Source: Methanospirillaceae archaeon (GTDB lineage Archaea; Halobacteriota; Methanomicrobia; Methanomicrobiales; Methanospirillaceae). From it: DNA of 50,784 bases. Numbering within the stretch: position 1 is the first letter of the stretch; the number at the start of each line of letters is the position of its first letter. Position numbers and translations under genes: made by a program. The notes under the pieces were generated by a model, which saw only the letters and a program-made list of their open reading frames with translations, searched no databases and had not been told where the DNA came from. The stretch covers positions 1 to 50,784 of the forward strand of contig JAFGOM010000050.1 of the NCBI GenBank assembly GCA_016926505.1, written 5' to 3'. Positions 1 through 8,756 of this stretch are shown here, one piece after another.

Positions 1-1
1 A

Positions 2-697
2 TTGAACACAAGGCCGATCCGACTAGGGCAAGAAACAAAAATTGTAACAATATTACCGACAGATTGGAGTGGTAAATTTTCTTCCGATAAAGAAATCCTT
101 ATTATACCTCGGTCAATAGTAATGCAGACCATTAACACCTGTGTACAACACCAGAAGGAATTATATAATTATTGCAAAACCATTATTGAACAATCAATAT
201 CCCCATGCTATATTTTGGTTTTAACAAACTTATCAGAATGTGGTTATATGTATCCTGATTTAGAATTAAATATGTATGAGGAGATTATTTGCACAAACAT
301 TCCCAAAGGCTCTACAATATTTATTAAACAGCATCCTTTTTCACTCTCACCATTAGGGGAGAAACTACTAAAAACAATGAATGATTATAGGGTTCAACTT
401 TTTCCTGAAGAATTTAGGAAGTATCCTATTGAATTGATGCAGCCAGTTTTTAACCATTGTCAGGTCATAGCATTTTCGGCAACAATACTATCTATCACAT
501 ATCTATTTGGACAAAAAGTCATCAATCCAATGAACAATCACCTGATGAAAAACTATTTCCCAGAAAGTACTTGGTATCTTATCGAGGACACTCAAAATTT
601 TTTGACAAGCACAATTCGTAATCTTACCTACTGGGATCATAAAAGTATAATCTGGAGTCGAGAAGGAAATGAAACGTATCTTTTGCAGAATAATTAA
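2..697 (+). CDS. sialyltransferase/polysialyltransferase-like glycosyltransferase, 5' end cut by window
   Basis: The frame is open to the left window edge, so this is the C-terminal part (about 231 residues) of a longer protein; the TTG at base 2 is probably not the real start. An HP dipeptide in the context IKQHPF (residues 108-113 of the visible part) matches the HP motif of bacterial GT-B sialyl- and polysialyltransferases (GT52/GT38 type). The following segment with FSATILS resembles the small-residue nucleotide-binding stretch of that fold. It opens a + strand run of surface-polysaccharide genes and overlaps the next gene by 29 nt. A nonulosonic-acid synthesis operon lies about 8 kb away, which fits such a transferase. 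Acceptor and donor cannot be read from sequence. Confidence 0.55.
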   Translation: MNTRPIRLGQETKIVTILPTDWSGKFSSDKEILIIPRSIVMQTINTCVQHQKELYNYCKTIIEQSISPCYILVLTNLSECGYMYPDLELNMYEEIICTNIPKGSTIFIKQHPFSLSPLGEKLLKTMNDYRVQLFPEEFRKYPIELMQPVFNHCQVIAFSATILSITYLFGQKVINPMNNHLMKNYFPESTWYLIEDTQNFLTSTIRNLTYWDHKSIIWSREGNETYLLQNN

Positions 698-1310
698 ATT
701 TTGGTTAAAAATCTTATCAAAATTACAATTAAATTCCTTTGATCAATACAGAGAACATATTGCTGTGGATTCAACAGCGATTATTGATCCCTGTGCGAGT
801 ATTAAAATTTTTAATCTGCCTCCCATTAATAAAATATGCCTGGAAATAGGTGAAAATTCCCATATTTTTTCAAATTTCTCTATTTTAAAGTCAAATGCAA
901 AAATTAAAATCGGTAAACGATGCCAACTTGGGAATTCTAAATTCATCTGTGCAGAAAAAATTACTATTGATGATGATGTATTAATGGCATGGGGATGTAC
1001 TATAATCGATACGGACTCACACTCAATTTTTTGGCAACAAAGAAAAAATGATGTGGTCCAATGTTATAATGACTATTTGATGGATAAAAATAATTTTATT
1101 CTCAATAAAGATTGGACATTTGTAAAATCTGATCCAATTGTGATAAATAAGCATGTTTGGATTGGTTTTAATGTCTCAATTCTTAAAGGAGTTACTATTG
1201 GAGAAGGCTCTGTAATTGGTGCAAATAGTGTAGTTACAAGTGATATTCCTGCTTATTCCCTAGTTGCAGGAAATCCTGCAAAAATTATTAAAAAAATAAA
1301 TAATGAATAA
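669..1310 (+). CDS. left-handed beta-helix (hexapeptide-repeat) O-acetyltransferase
   Basis: The protein has 213 residues and its C-terminal two thirds is a hexapeptide-repeat beta-helix. The signature region at 164-206 (WIGFNVSILKGVTIGEG, then VIGANSVVTSDIP and AGNPAKII) is typical of sugar O-acetyltransferases of the maltose/NodL/WbbJ type. His118 in DTDSHSI is the expected catalytic histidine. An insertion at about 120-160 separates the two coil blocks. The first 20 residues are basic and hydrophobic and may lie at the membrane. The ATG follows an AAGGAA ribosome-binding-like sequence and lies inside the end of the preceding gene. Its likely role is acetylation of a polysaccharide residue; the acceptor is unknown. 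Confidence 0.8.
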   Translation: MKRIFCRIIKFWLKILSKLQLNSFDQYREHIAVDSTAIIDPCASIKIFNLPPINKICLEIGENSHIFSNFSILKSNAKIKIGKRCQLGNSKFICAEKITIDDDVLMAWGCTIIDTDSHSIFWQQRKNDVVQCYNDYLMDKNNFILNKDWTFVKSDPIVINKHVWIGFNVSILKGVTIGEGSVIGANSVVTSDIPAYSLVAGNPAKIIKKINNE

Positions 1311-2208
1311 GCAAGTTTTAATAACCGGTGGTTCTGGTTTTTTGGGTAGAAATGTTGGTATAAAATTTCATAAAGAAAATTATGATGTAATAATGATTGG
1401 ACACGGAAACAGCATCCAATCTCATGATATAAAATTTATTAATTGTAATGTAAACCTAAAATCTTTAATTAAATTAAATATTATTCCTGATCTCATGATA
1501 CATTGTGCTGGAAGTGGATCAGTTGGAGATTCATTCAATAATCCTTATTACGATTATCAAAAAAATGTCAATACTCTTATTGATGTTCTTGAATATATTA
1601 GAATTTACTCCCCAAAAACTAAATTAATCTTCCCTTCAAGTGCTGCAGTATATGGAGTTGTGAAAAAAGTACCGATTAAGGAAGATACTCCTTTTTTACC
1701 TGTTTCCCCATATGGGTATAATAAGATGATCGGAGAGCATATTTGTAAATATTATTCTGAATATGGCATTGAAATTGCAATTATTAGATTTTTCTCATTA
1801 TATGGTGTTGGACTAAAAAAACAGCTATTGTTTGATGTTTGTAAAAAGATAAGCAATAACAATTTAATTTTTTATGGAACCGGTTATGAAGTTCGCGATT
1901 TTCTTCACATATCTGATGCCTCACAACTAATTTTTCAGATTGCACAACATCATAATCGCGGACCATTTTTTATTATCAATGGGGGGACAGGCATAGGGAC
2001 TTCAGTAAATGAAATTGTTAGGTCACTAATACATTTATTTGGAAAAAAGGATCAGGTACAATATTCGGGAGAAAGAAAAATTGGAGATCCAGATAGATAT
2101 ATCGCTGATATCACTAAGTGTCTCTCTCTAGGGTGGAAACCTAAAATCAATATTCAAGATGGACTAAAGGAATATGCTGAATGGTTTAGGGAAAGTACAT
2201 TTTTATGA
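1303..2208 (+). CDS. NAD-dependent nucleotide-sugar epimerase/dehydratase (extended SDR)
   Basis: The protein has 301 residues, a normal length for GalE-like extended short-chain dehydrogenases. The Rossmann glycine motif GGSGFLG is at 9-15, the catalytic serine region PSSAAVYG at 111-118, and the catalytic pair is Tyr137-xxx-Lys141 in PYGYNK. It should act in the cytoplasm on a nucleotide-activated sugar (4-epimerisation, dehydration or reduction). The exact reaction cannot be assigned from motifs alone. It overlaps the acetyltransferase by 8 nt and the following glycosyltransferase by 4 nt, indicating translational coupling. Composition is very AT-rich. Confidence 0.82.
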   Translation: MNKQVLITGGSGFLGRNVGIKFHKENYDVIMIGHGNSIQSHDIKFINCNVNLKSLIKLNIIPDLMIHCAGSGSVGDSFNNPYYDYQKNVNTLIDVLEYIRIYSPKTKLIFPSSAAVYGVVKKVPIKEDTPFLPVSPYGYNKMIGEHICKYYSEYGIEIAIIRFFSLYGVGLKKQLLFDVCKKISNNNLIFYGTGYEVRDFLHISDASQLIFQIAQHHNRGPFFIINGGTGIGTSVNEIVRSLIHLFGKKDQVQYSGERKIGDPDRYIADITKCLSLGWKPKINIQDGLKEYAEWFRESTFL

Positions 2209-3377
2209 AGATTATTTTTGTCGCAAATCCTGCAAGTATTCATGCAATAAGGTGGATACAACAAATTTCAGGATATGATATAATTATTTATTCCTCAAAT
2301 AATTGTTATTGTAATCCAGATTTTAAATATCCTGTTTATTCTCCGCTTCCTGGACAAAATAAATTTTTATGCTTTATTAATCGGCTTATATTTAAGTTAA
2401 TACTATATATACAAAAAAAATTTACTTGGATAAGTGTAGTATTCGATATTTATTTCTATATCCTTGTATTTTATTTAAAACCTGATATCATTCATACATT
2501 AGGCATTAATAATAATTGGAATATTTGTTTGCATCCAGAAATTAAAGTAATAAAATCTAGAAAAAATCGGAAAAAACCCATTTGGATTGTTTCGAGTTGG
2601 GGAACCGATCTAGATTTATTTCCTAATTTAGGGAGACAAAACTATAATCTTGTAAAATCAATATTTTTAAAAACAGATTTTTATATAAGTGAATGCCATC
2701 GTGACTTTTCCCTTGCAAAAAAGTTTGGATTTCAGGGAGAGTTTTTAGGTTTTCTCCCGGCATTCGGGGGAATTGATATTGAGAATATGAACCAGTATTC
2801 CACAATTCCTCCCAAAAATCGGAATGGAATTTTCCTAAAAGGGAGGGATATTAGTGATGGAGATATTGTAGGAAGGGGGCTTAATGCTATAAAAGCATTA
2901 AATTCAATTCAAGAACACTTATTGAATTTAGATATTTTTATCGCTCAATCAGGTCCAAATATACATAATGAAGTATCCAGGCAAAAGGAGAAATTGGGTA
3001 TTAATTATGAAGAATTGGGTTATTTAAGGTATGAAGAAATACTTCAAAAAATAGGATTGTCTAAAATCTTCATTAGTTTAACAGTAAATGATGGTTTACC
3101 TGGATCGCTTATTGAAGCAATGATACTTGGTGCCTTACCTATTCATTCAAACTTAGATCCGATACGGGAATGGATTGAACATGGGATAAATGGTTTGCTT
3201 GTTAACCCGGAAAATATTGATGATGTAAGAGGAGCAATATTATTTGCAATAAACAATCCCTCTTTTATTGAAAAAGCAGCTCACATTAACAAAAAAATTA
3301 TTGAAGATAGATTATCGTACTACACTATACGAAAGAGGGTAATTGAGATCTATGAGCAAGTCATTCATAATTATTAA
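2205..3377 (+). CDS. glycosyltransferase family 4-like
   Basis: The 390-residue GT-B fold protein has a C-terminal nucleotide-sugar-binding half ending in SLTVNDGLPGSLIEAM (291-306), then GALPIHSN and REWIEHGINGLLV. This is a diverged form of the GT4 E-x7-E region. The N-terminal half contains the SSWGTDLD stretch seen in many GT4 members. It probably adds one sugar during polysaccharide repeat assembly at the inner membrane face. It shares an ATGA overlap with the preceding epimerase. The DNA is extremely AT-rich: the 60-base block starting at 2401 has only 11 G/C. Confidence 0.8.
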   Translation: MKIIFVANPASIHAIRWIQQISGYDIIIYSSNNCYCNPDFKYPVYSPLPGQNKFLCFINRLIFKLILYIQKKFTWISVVFDIYFYILVFYLKPDIIHTLGINNNWNICLHPEIKVIKSRKNRKKPIWIVSSWGTDLDLFPNLGRQNYNLVKSIFLKTDFYISECHRDFSLAKKFGFQGEFLGFLPAFGGIDIENMNQYSTIPPKNRNGIFLKGRDISDGDIVGRGLNAIKALNSIQEHLLNLDIFIAQSGPNIHNEVSRQKEKLGINYEELGYLRYEEILQKIGLSKIFISLTVNDGLPGSLIEAMILGALPIHSNLDPIREWIEHGINGLLVNPENIDDVRGAILFAINNPSFIEKAAHINKKIIEDRLSYYTIRKRVIEIYEQVIHNY

Positions 3378-3436
3378 ATTTATCATAATTTGACTATATT
3401 ATTAAACTATAATATTATATTATTGGGGGTAATAAA

Positions 3437-4324
3437 TTGAAGATAATAATTTTTGGAACCACCGGTATGCTCGGTCATAAATTAATACAGAATCTCTCTC
3501 AAAGACATGATGTTACAGGAACCACGCGCAAAGATCTATCAGAGTATGCCAATTATCCGGTATTTTCTGGAGTAAAAATCCTGAACAATATTGATGCAGC
3601 TGACTTTACATCAATCAATAATGCGATTGAAAAAGTAAATCCAGATGTCATTATAAACTGCATAGGCATTGTAAAACAACTTCCACAGGCACAGGATCCA
3701 TTACCCTCAATTACCATAAACTCACTCTTTCCCCATCAGCTCGCTCAGGTATGTAATAAAAAAGGTATTCGGCTGATCCATTACAGCACAGACTGTGTTT
3801 TTTCCGGGAAAGATGGTAATTATAAAGAGACTGATATCCCGGATCCAGAAGACCTCTATGGCAGATCAAAATTACTTGGAGAGGTAACACAAGGGAGATG
3901 TTTAACACTTCGTACCTCACTTATTGGGAGAGAACTTTCCGGATTTCGTAGCCTTTTTGAATGGGTTTTACAACAGGATGGTAAAGAGATTCATGGATAT
4001 ACAAAAGCAATCTTTAGTGGCCTGACAACTAATGCTCATGCACAAATTCTTGATGATATTCTCACCAGAAAAAAAAATCTCACCGGACTTTATCATGTGG
4101 CTTCTACGCCAATATCAAAGTTCGATCTCATCAGTATGATAATTAATCGTTTCAATCTTAATATCACCATCATTGCAGATGATTCTGTTGTCTGTAACCG
4201 GAGTCTTGATGGTTCCCGGTTCATAAAAGATACTGGTATCTCTATTCCGTCCTGGGAAATGATGATAGAACAGTTGTATATCGATAAAACGCCCTATAAT
4301 AACCACAGATATGTTCACAAATAA
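3437..4324 (+). CDS. RmlD-like SDR reductase of UDP-L-deoxyhexosamine synthesis
   Basis: This 295-residue protein of the dTDP-4-dehydrorhamnose reductase type has a Rossmann motif GTTGMLG at 7-13, STDCVFSG at 117-124, and Tyr141-xxx-Lys145 in LYGRSK. The start is TTG, supported by GGGGGT 7 nt upstream. The next two genes encode a CapE/WbjB-type 4,6-dehydratase/5-epimerase and a CapG/WbjD-type 2-epimerase, so this is the reductase of that trio. It is a plain RmlD-like protein without the cupin extension of CapF. That resembles WbvR of the UDP-L-QuiNAc/L-RhaNAc pathway more than CapF of the L-FucNAc pathway. It overlaps the next gene by 14 nt. G+C is clearly higher here than in the first 3.4 kb. 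Confidence 0.8.
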   Translation: MKIIIFGTTGMLGHKLIQNLSQRHDVTGTTRKDLSEYANYPVFSGVKILNNIDAADFTSINNAIEKVNPDVIINCIGIVKQLPQAQDPLPSITINSLFPHQLAQVCNKKGIRLIHYSTDCVFSGKDGNYKETDIPDPEDLYGRSKLLGEVTQGRCLTLRTSLIGRELSGFRSLFEWVLQQDGKEIHGYTKAIFSGLTTNAHAQILDDILTRKKNLTGLYHVASTPISKFDLISMIINRFNLNITIIADDSVVCNRSLDGSRFIKDTGISIPSWEMMIEQLYIDKTPYNNHRYVHK

Positions 4325-5369
4325 AACCATCTTAATAACAGGCGGCACCGGATCTCTCGGGAAAGTCCTCATAAAACGCCTGCTATCAGAAGATTGTGGC
4401 CTTCCGAAGAAGATCATAGTCTTTTCCCGTGATGAAGCCAAGCAACATGCAATCCGAATTGAATACCTTAATAAAAAAGCCTCAACCGACGAGGTCATCT
4501 TTAACAACTTTAAAAGACTCCTAGAGTTCAGAATTGGTGATATTAGGGATTTTGAATCAGTCGCCCGTACAGTCCGTGGTGTTGATGTTGTCTTTAACGC
4601 AGCGGCATTAAAACAGGTTCCCAGTTGTGAATACTTCCCTGCAGAAGCCGTCAGAACAAATACATTGGGACCTGAAAATATTATCAAGGCGATACGTCTT
4701 TTTGATCTCCCGGTTGAGACGGTGGTGGGAATTTCTACAGATAAAGCCTGTAAACCCGTTAATGTGATGGGTATGACCAAAGCAATCCAGGAGAGAGTGT
4801 TTATTGCTGCAAATATTGAATGCCCCCGGACACGGTTTATCTGTGTGCGATATGGCAATGTCCTCGCATCGCGGGGATCAGTAATCCCTCTCTTTCATGA
4901 CCAGATAAAAACCGGCGGCCCGGTAACCATCACCACATCAGATATGACCCGATTCCTCTTAAGCCTCAATGATGCAGTTGACACCATCTTTGCGGCTGTT
5001 AAAGATGCCCTCCCTGGTGAAACCTATATTCCTATTGCAAAATCTGCTCATGTTATGGATATTGCACACTGTCTGATTGGAGAAAGACCTATAAAGCTGC
5101 AGGAGATCGGTATTCGGCCCGGTGAAAAGATACATGAGATTTTGATATCTGATGAAGAAGCATACCGGACAGAGAAACGAGGGGACTATTACGTCATAAA
5201 GCCGATGCTTCCTGAGCTTAATCCGGATTACTCTTATGGAAAAACACTATCAAAGGAGTTTAGTTCTGCAGATAGGTGTATGAACAAAGAAGAAGTGCTG
5301 CAGTATCTCACGATGCACCAGTTATTGATTGAACAATGTGATTGTAATGGGATTGAGATGCTGAGATGA
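4311..5369 (+). CDS. UDP-GlcNAc inverting 4,6-dehydratase/5-epimerase (CapE/FnlA/WbjB type)
   Basis: The 352-residue cytoplasmic SDR has GGTGSLG at 11-17 and GISTDKACKPVN at 140-151, followed by Met153-xxx-Lys157. Met replaces the usual catalytic tyrosine. The altered Ser-Met-Lys triad is a known marker of CapE/WbjB enzymes, which convert UDP-GlcNAc to a 4-keto-6-deoxy sugar and epimerise C5 and C3. Its place between an RmlD-like reductase and a non-hydrolysing 2-epimerase supports this. It overlaps both neighbours (14 and 4 nt). A 247-aa open frame antisense to the end of the preceding gene and the first half of this one is a shadow. Confidence 0.9.
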   Translation: MFTNKTILITGGTGSLGKVLIKRLLSEDCGLPKKIIVFSRDEAKQHAIRIEYLNKKASTDEVIFNNFKRLLEFRIGDIRDFESVARTVRGVDVVFNAAALKQVPSCEYFPAEAVRTNTLGPENIIKAIRLFDLPVETVVGISTDKACKPVNVMGMTKAIQERVFIAANIECPRTRFICVRYGNVLASRGSVIPLFHDQIKTGGPVTITTSDMTRFLLSLNDAVDTIFAAVKDALPGETYIPIAKSAHVMDIAHCLIGERPIKLQEIGIRPGEKIHEILISDEEAYRTEKRGDYYVIKPMLPELNPDYSYGKTLSKEFSSADRCMNKEEVLQYLTMHQLLIEQCDCNGIEMLR

Positions 5370-6439
5370 AGATTATCACAGTCCTTGGAACACGGCCGGA
5401 GATAATCAGGTTAAGCAGAATAATACCTCTACTGGATACGTTCTGCACTCACATCCTGGTCCATACAGGTCAGAATTTCAATAAAAGCCTCAGTGATATT
5501 TTTTTTGAAGAACTAAAGATACGAAATCCCGACTATCATATTGGAGTCAGGGCTGATTCTGCAGGTGAACAGATAGGAAATATTCTCTGTGGTTGCGAGA
5601 AAATTTTTCAGTCTGAAAAACCAGATAAAATACTCATCCTGGGAGATACTAACAGTGCACTTTGTGCATTCATTGCAAAAAGAATGGGAATTCCTGTGTA
5701 TCATATGGAGGCAGGAAACCGGTGCTTTGATGATAGGGTGCCTGAAGAGGTAAACCGGCGGATAATTGATCACTCGAGTGATATATTATTACCCTACACT
5801 GAGAGAAGCCGGATGAATCTCCTTTTAGAAGGGATAGAATCCCGGAGAATTTTGGTTACCGGCAATCCGATACATGAGGTTATTACCTATTATGATCCCG
5901 AAATTTCCTGTTCACAGGTAATCAAAAATGTAAACCTAAAAGAGCATGGCTATTTCCTTGTGACAATGCATCGGTCTGAAAATGTTGATAATCCTGATCG
6001 ATTGCAGAACCTTCTTCTTTCTTTAAATCTGATCTGGGAGAAATATAATCTTCCTGTTATCGTGAGTACCCATCCGCACACTCGTGAGAGAATGAACCGG
6101 ATATCGGGAAGTAATCATTCAAAAATTGAATTTTTAGAACCGTTTGGATTTTTTGATTTTTTAGCCCTTGAAAAACATGCATTTGTTGTCATCAGTGACA
6201 GCGGAACAGTTCAGGAAGAATGTGCATTATTAGGGATTCCTAATGTAACAATCAGGGATACTACGGAACGGCCTGAAACTCTTGAAAGAGGATTAAATAT
6301 CTTATCTGGTACCAACCCGGAAAGTATTTTGAGATGTATTGAGATCGTTACATCTAATCCCGGCAACGGTACGGTTCCAGAAGAATATGTATTTCCGAGT
6401 GTCAGTTCGACTGTTGGAAAAATTATCCTTGGGATTTGA
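5366..6439 (+). CDS. wecB: non-hydrolysing UDP-N-acetylglucosamine 2-epimerase (WecB/CapG family)
   Basis: The 357-residue protein shows the WecB family layout: VLGTRPEIIRL at 6-16, TGQNF at 34-38, GDTNSAL with Asp94, EAGNRCFDDRVPEEVNRR starting near 115, and TMHRSENVDN with His202. These correspond to the catalytic acids and histidine of bacterial 2-epimerases. The NRCFD variant is typical of the CapG/WbjD subgroup, which acts on the product of the CapE-like and reductase steps. It is translationally coupled to the preceding gene by ATGA. It probably completes a UDP-activated N-acetyl-6-deoxy-L-hexosamine. Confidence 0.9.
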   Translation: MKIITVLGTRPEIIRLSRIIPLLDTFCTHILVHTGQNFNKSLSDIFFEELKIRNPDYHIGVRADSAGEQIGNILCGCEKIFQSEKPDKILILGDTNSALCAFIAKRMGIPVYHMEAGNRCFDDRVPEEVNRRIIDHSSDILLPYTERSRMNLLLEGIESRRILVTGNPIHEVITYYDPEISCSQVIKNVNLKEHGYFLVTMHRSENVDNPDRLQNLLLSLNLIWEKYNLPVIVSTHPHTRERMNRISGSNHSKIEFLEPFGFFDFLALEKHAFVVISDSGTVQEECALLGIPNVTIRDTTERPETLERGLNILSGTNPESILRCIEIVTSNPGNGTVPEEYVFPSVSSTVGKIILGI

Positions 6440-6442
6440 TTC

Positions 6443-7402
6443 ATGGAAATGAAGAATCCTTTTGTATCGGTTGTTATCCCGGTGTATAATGGCAGTGATT
6501 ATCTCAGGGAAGCAATTGACAGCGTTCTTAATCAGACATACCAGAATTATGAGATAATTGTTGTTGATGATGGGTCAACAGATGATACCTGGGAGATAAT
6601 CCTGTCGTATAACGAAAAAATCAAAGGCATTCATAAAGACAACGGTGGAGTAGCAAGTGCACTTAATGCAGGAATTAATGTCATGAGTGGGGATTTTTTT
6701 GCCTGGTTAAGCCATGACGACATATGGGATCCTGATAAATTATCGAAACAAGTTGCATTTCATAAAGAAAATCCTGATATTCCTGCCAGTTATACTGATT
6801 TTTCACATATTGATACGAGTGGGAGATTTATTCAATTTTTTAAGGTACCCTGGTATCCCCGAGAGGTTGCATTACGGAAAATTCTGGGAGCTGCATATAT
6901 TAATGGCTCCTCCATTTTTATTCATAAAAACTGTTTTGAAATGATTGGGAATTTCGATGAAAACCTGAAGTATACTCAAGATACCCATATGTGGCTACGA
7001 ATATTGCGTACATATGAAATTGGTCATATTCCATTCAACATTGTTACAAATCGAATACACGAGAAACAGGGAAGTAGAAATATTCAATTATGCACCGATG
7101 AAGCAAAGATAATGTTTAATGCCTTTTACAATTCAATCCCTGCAATTGAATTATTTCCCAATCAATCAGAAAATACGAGTTCTTCTGCTTTAGAAATAAT
7201 GAAGTTGGAATGGTATGGGAAGACGGTTGCACAAAAAAGAAAATGGTTTGATGTCGCTGATATGTATTTTAATACCATATTGGAATATGATGATTCATTG
7301 GTTTTTAAGGTTTTTTTTTTAAAAATGTATAAATACTTGTTGTGGCATTATAATTTAATTAATATAATTATGAAAAATTTCATAAGGATATTATATAAAT
7401 AA
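6443..7402 (+). CDS. glycosyltransferase family 2
   Basis: The 319-residue GT-A fold protein has the classical N-terminal nucleotide-binding region: VSVVIPVYNGSDYL near 8-21, VVDDGSTDDT at 40-49, and a metal-binding SHDD at 90-93. A basic, hydrophobic C-terminus ends just before the convergent - strand block. It starts 3 nt after the 2-epimerase stop, so it is likely co-transcribed with the deoxyhexosamine genes and may transfer that sugar. Composition drops back to AT-rich toward its 3' end, where a run of T residues occurs. Confidence 0.88.
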   Translation: MEMKNPFVSVVIPVYNGSDYLREAIDSVLNQTYQNYEIIVVDDGSTDDTWEIILSYNEKIKGIHKDNGGVASALNAGINVMSGDFFAWLSHDDIWDPDKLSKQVAFHKENPDIPASYTDFSHIDTSGRFIQFFKVPWYPREVALRKILGAAYINGSSIFIHKNCFEMIGNFDENLKYTQDTHMWLRILRTYEIGHIPFNIVTNRIHEKQGSRNIQLCTDEAKIMFNAFYNSIPAIELFPNQSENTSSSALEIMKLEWYGKTVAQKRKWFDVADMYFNTILEYDDSLVFKVFFLKMYKYLLWHYNLINIIMKNFIRILYK

Positions 7403-7448
7403 TACAAATTTTCAGACCCACTCTTAATATCGGGTATGAGCACTTATC

Positions 7449-8756
7449 TTAGTGTTCTATCACCCTTTTCCATCGTTCGACACGTTGCTTTACATCCTCA
7501 TCAGTAAAAAAATCTTGTTCATAGAGATCCATTAATTCTGACTGATGGTTTCGATAATTATCTATCAAGGCTCTGAAATGATAAAAAATTGTAACCATAA
7601 TTGATAGGATTGAATTCCCGATTGGCATTTTACAAAATACTTTTGGAATCGGATATCCTTTTTTTTTCAAATGAGAGATGATGGTAACAATGCCAAAAAT
7701 AGGATTACCTTTACTCATCATTTCAGTTTCTGCCCAACACTCAAGAGATTTAAAAGAACCAGAAGGTGTATCCGAAATAAAGGTTTTAAATTCGTCAAAA
7801 CCGGTTAATTTAGAAACCATTTCATACCATATTGCCTCAATATAGTGGGGAAAAGGAATTGGAGCCAGCATAGCAATTGGTTTTTCTGCTATTGCAGCCT
7901 CGATAAGGGTTGTACTATATGAGGAGATAACGATGTCACTTGCTAAAATCCATTCTCTAACTGTTTTTTCTTTTATTATTTTTAAATTAGCAGGTAGATC
8001 CTGATTCACCTCTGAGAAAAATTTCTTCATCTTATCTAAAGATACCGCAGGTCGAGGACGAAAGATTATCTCGATATCTTCTCTTTTCAGGATATCAATA
8101 CACCATTGAATAACTATTTTGAGAGAGTGAGATGCAAATTCGGTATACCTGTAAATTTCATCTGGATCAATACCATAATTTATCTTCTCTTTTATTTTTG
8201 TTTCCGAATAAAATGCAGCTGCATAATTTTCAGGAATAAAAACCCACTTTTTGTGAGGGTTTAAATTAAATTGTTCTGCAAGATCTATTCTGGATGGAAA
8301 ATAATCGCGATATTTTTTATTATAGAGTGCATAACTTAAATTTCCATTCAATATGATATTATCCTGTTTGACCCCATAATTCATAAGATAATTAGAGAAA
8401 TGGTTGCTCCAGGAGTGATGAAGCACATAATTTTGCGCAAATATATCTTTTGGGGCTTTTAATTCTACATTAATATTCTGAAATATTTGTTCATATGCAA
8501 GGTTCAAAATGGTAACATCAAAGCAACCAGAAATTATTGATTTATAAATCCCAAGGGAAAAACAATAAGGAAATACAAGGATTTTAACATTCTTCTTATT
8601 TAATTTAAACTTTTTTCTGTAGGGCAATGAAACAATCGTTACTGTAGTGTTTAATTGTTCCAGGTAATATTTTATTAGACATGCAATATCCAATTCACGG
8701 GCCACATGTTCAATAAATAGTATCACATCAGAATTATGTGTCTTCATTATTACCAT
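7449..8756 (-). CDS. surface carbohydrate biosynthesis protein, GT-B-like glycosyltransferase
   Basis: The 435-residue protein resembles the surface-carbohydrate biosynthesis family related to polysialyltransferase and glycerophosphotransferase GT-B folds. The central IIFRPRPAV (230-238) and SDIVISSYSTTLIEAAIAE (273-291) look like phosphate/nucleotide-binding segments of the C-terminal Rossmann half. It is the last gene of the - strand operon containing neuB- and neuA-like genes and overlaps the transketolase gene by 23 nt. It is a good candidate for the transferase that uses the CMP-activated product. An alternative ATG lies at 8747. Family membership is recognised by pattern, not by search. 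Confidence 0.6.
   Translation of the reverse strand: MVIMKTHNSDVILFIEHVARELDIACLIKYYLEQLNTTVTIVSLPYRKKFKLNKKNVKILVFPYCFSLGIYKSIISGCFDVTILNLAYEQIFQNINVELKAPKDIFAQNYVLHHSWSNHFSNYLMNYGVKQDNIILNGNLSYALYNKKYRDYFPSRIDLAEQFNLNPHKKWVFIPENYAAAFYSETKIKEKINYGIDPDEIYRYTEFASHSLKIVIQWCIDILKREDIEIIFRPRPAVSLDKMKKFFSEVNQDLPANLKIIKEKTVREWILASDIVISSYSTTLIEAAIAEKPIAMLAPIPFPHYIEAIWYEMVSKLTGFDEFKTFISDTPSGSFKSLECWAETEMMSKGNPIFGIVTIISHLKKKGYPIPKVFCKMPIGNSILSIMVTIFYHFRALIDNYRNHQSELMDLYEQDFFTDEDVKQRVERWKRVIEH

Noticed and set aside
4115-4858. 247-aa open frame on the - strand
   Set aside because: It is antisense to the reductase and dehydratase genes, whose motifs are clear, and its own protein has no recognisable features.
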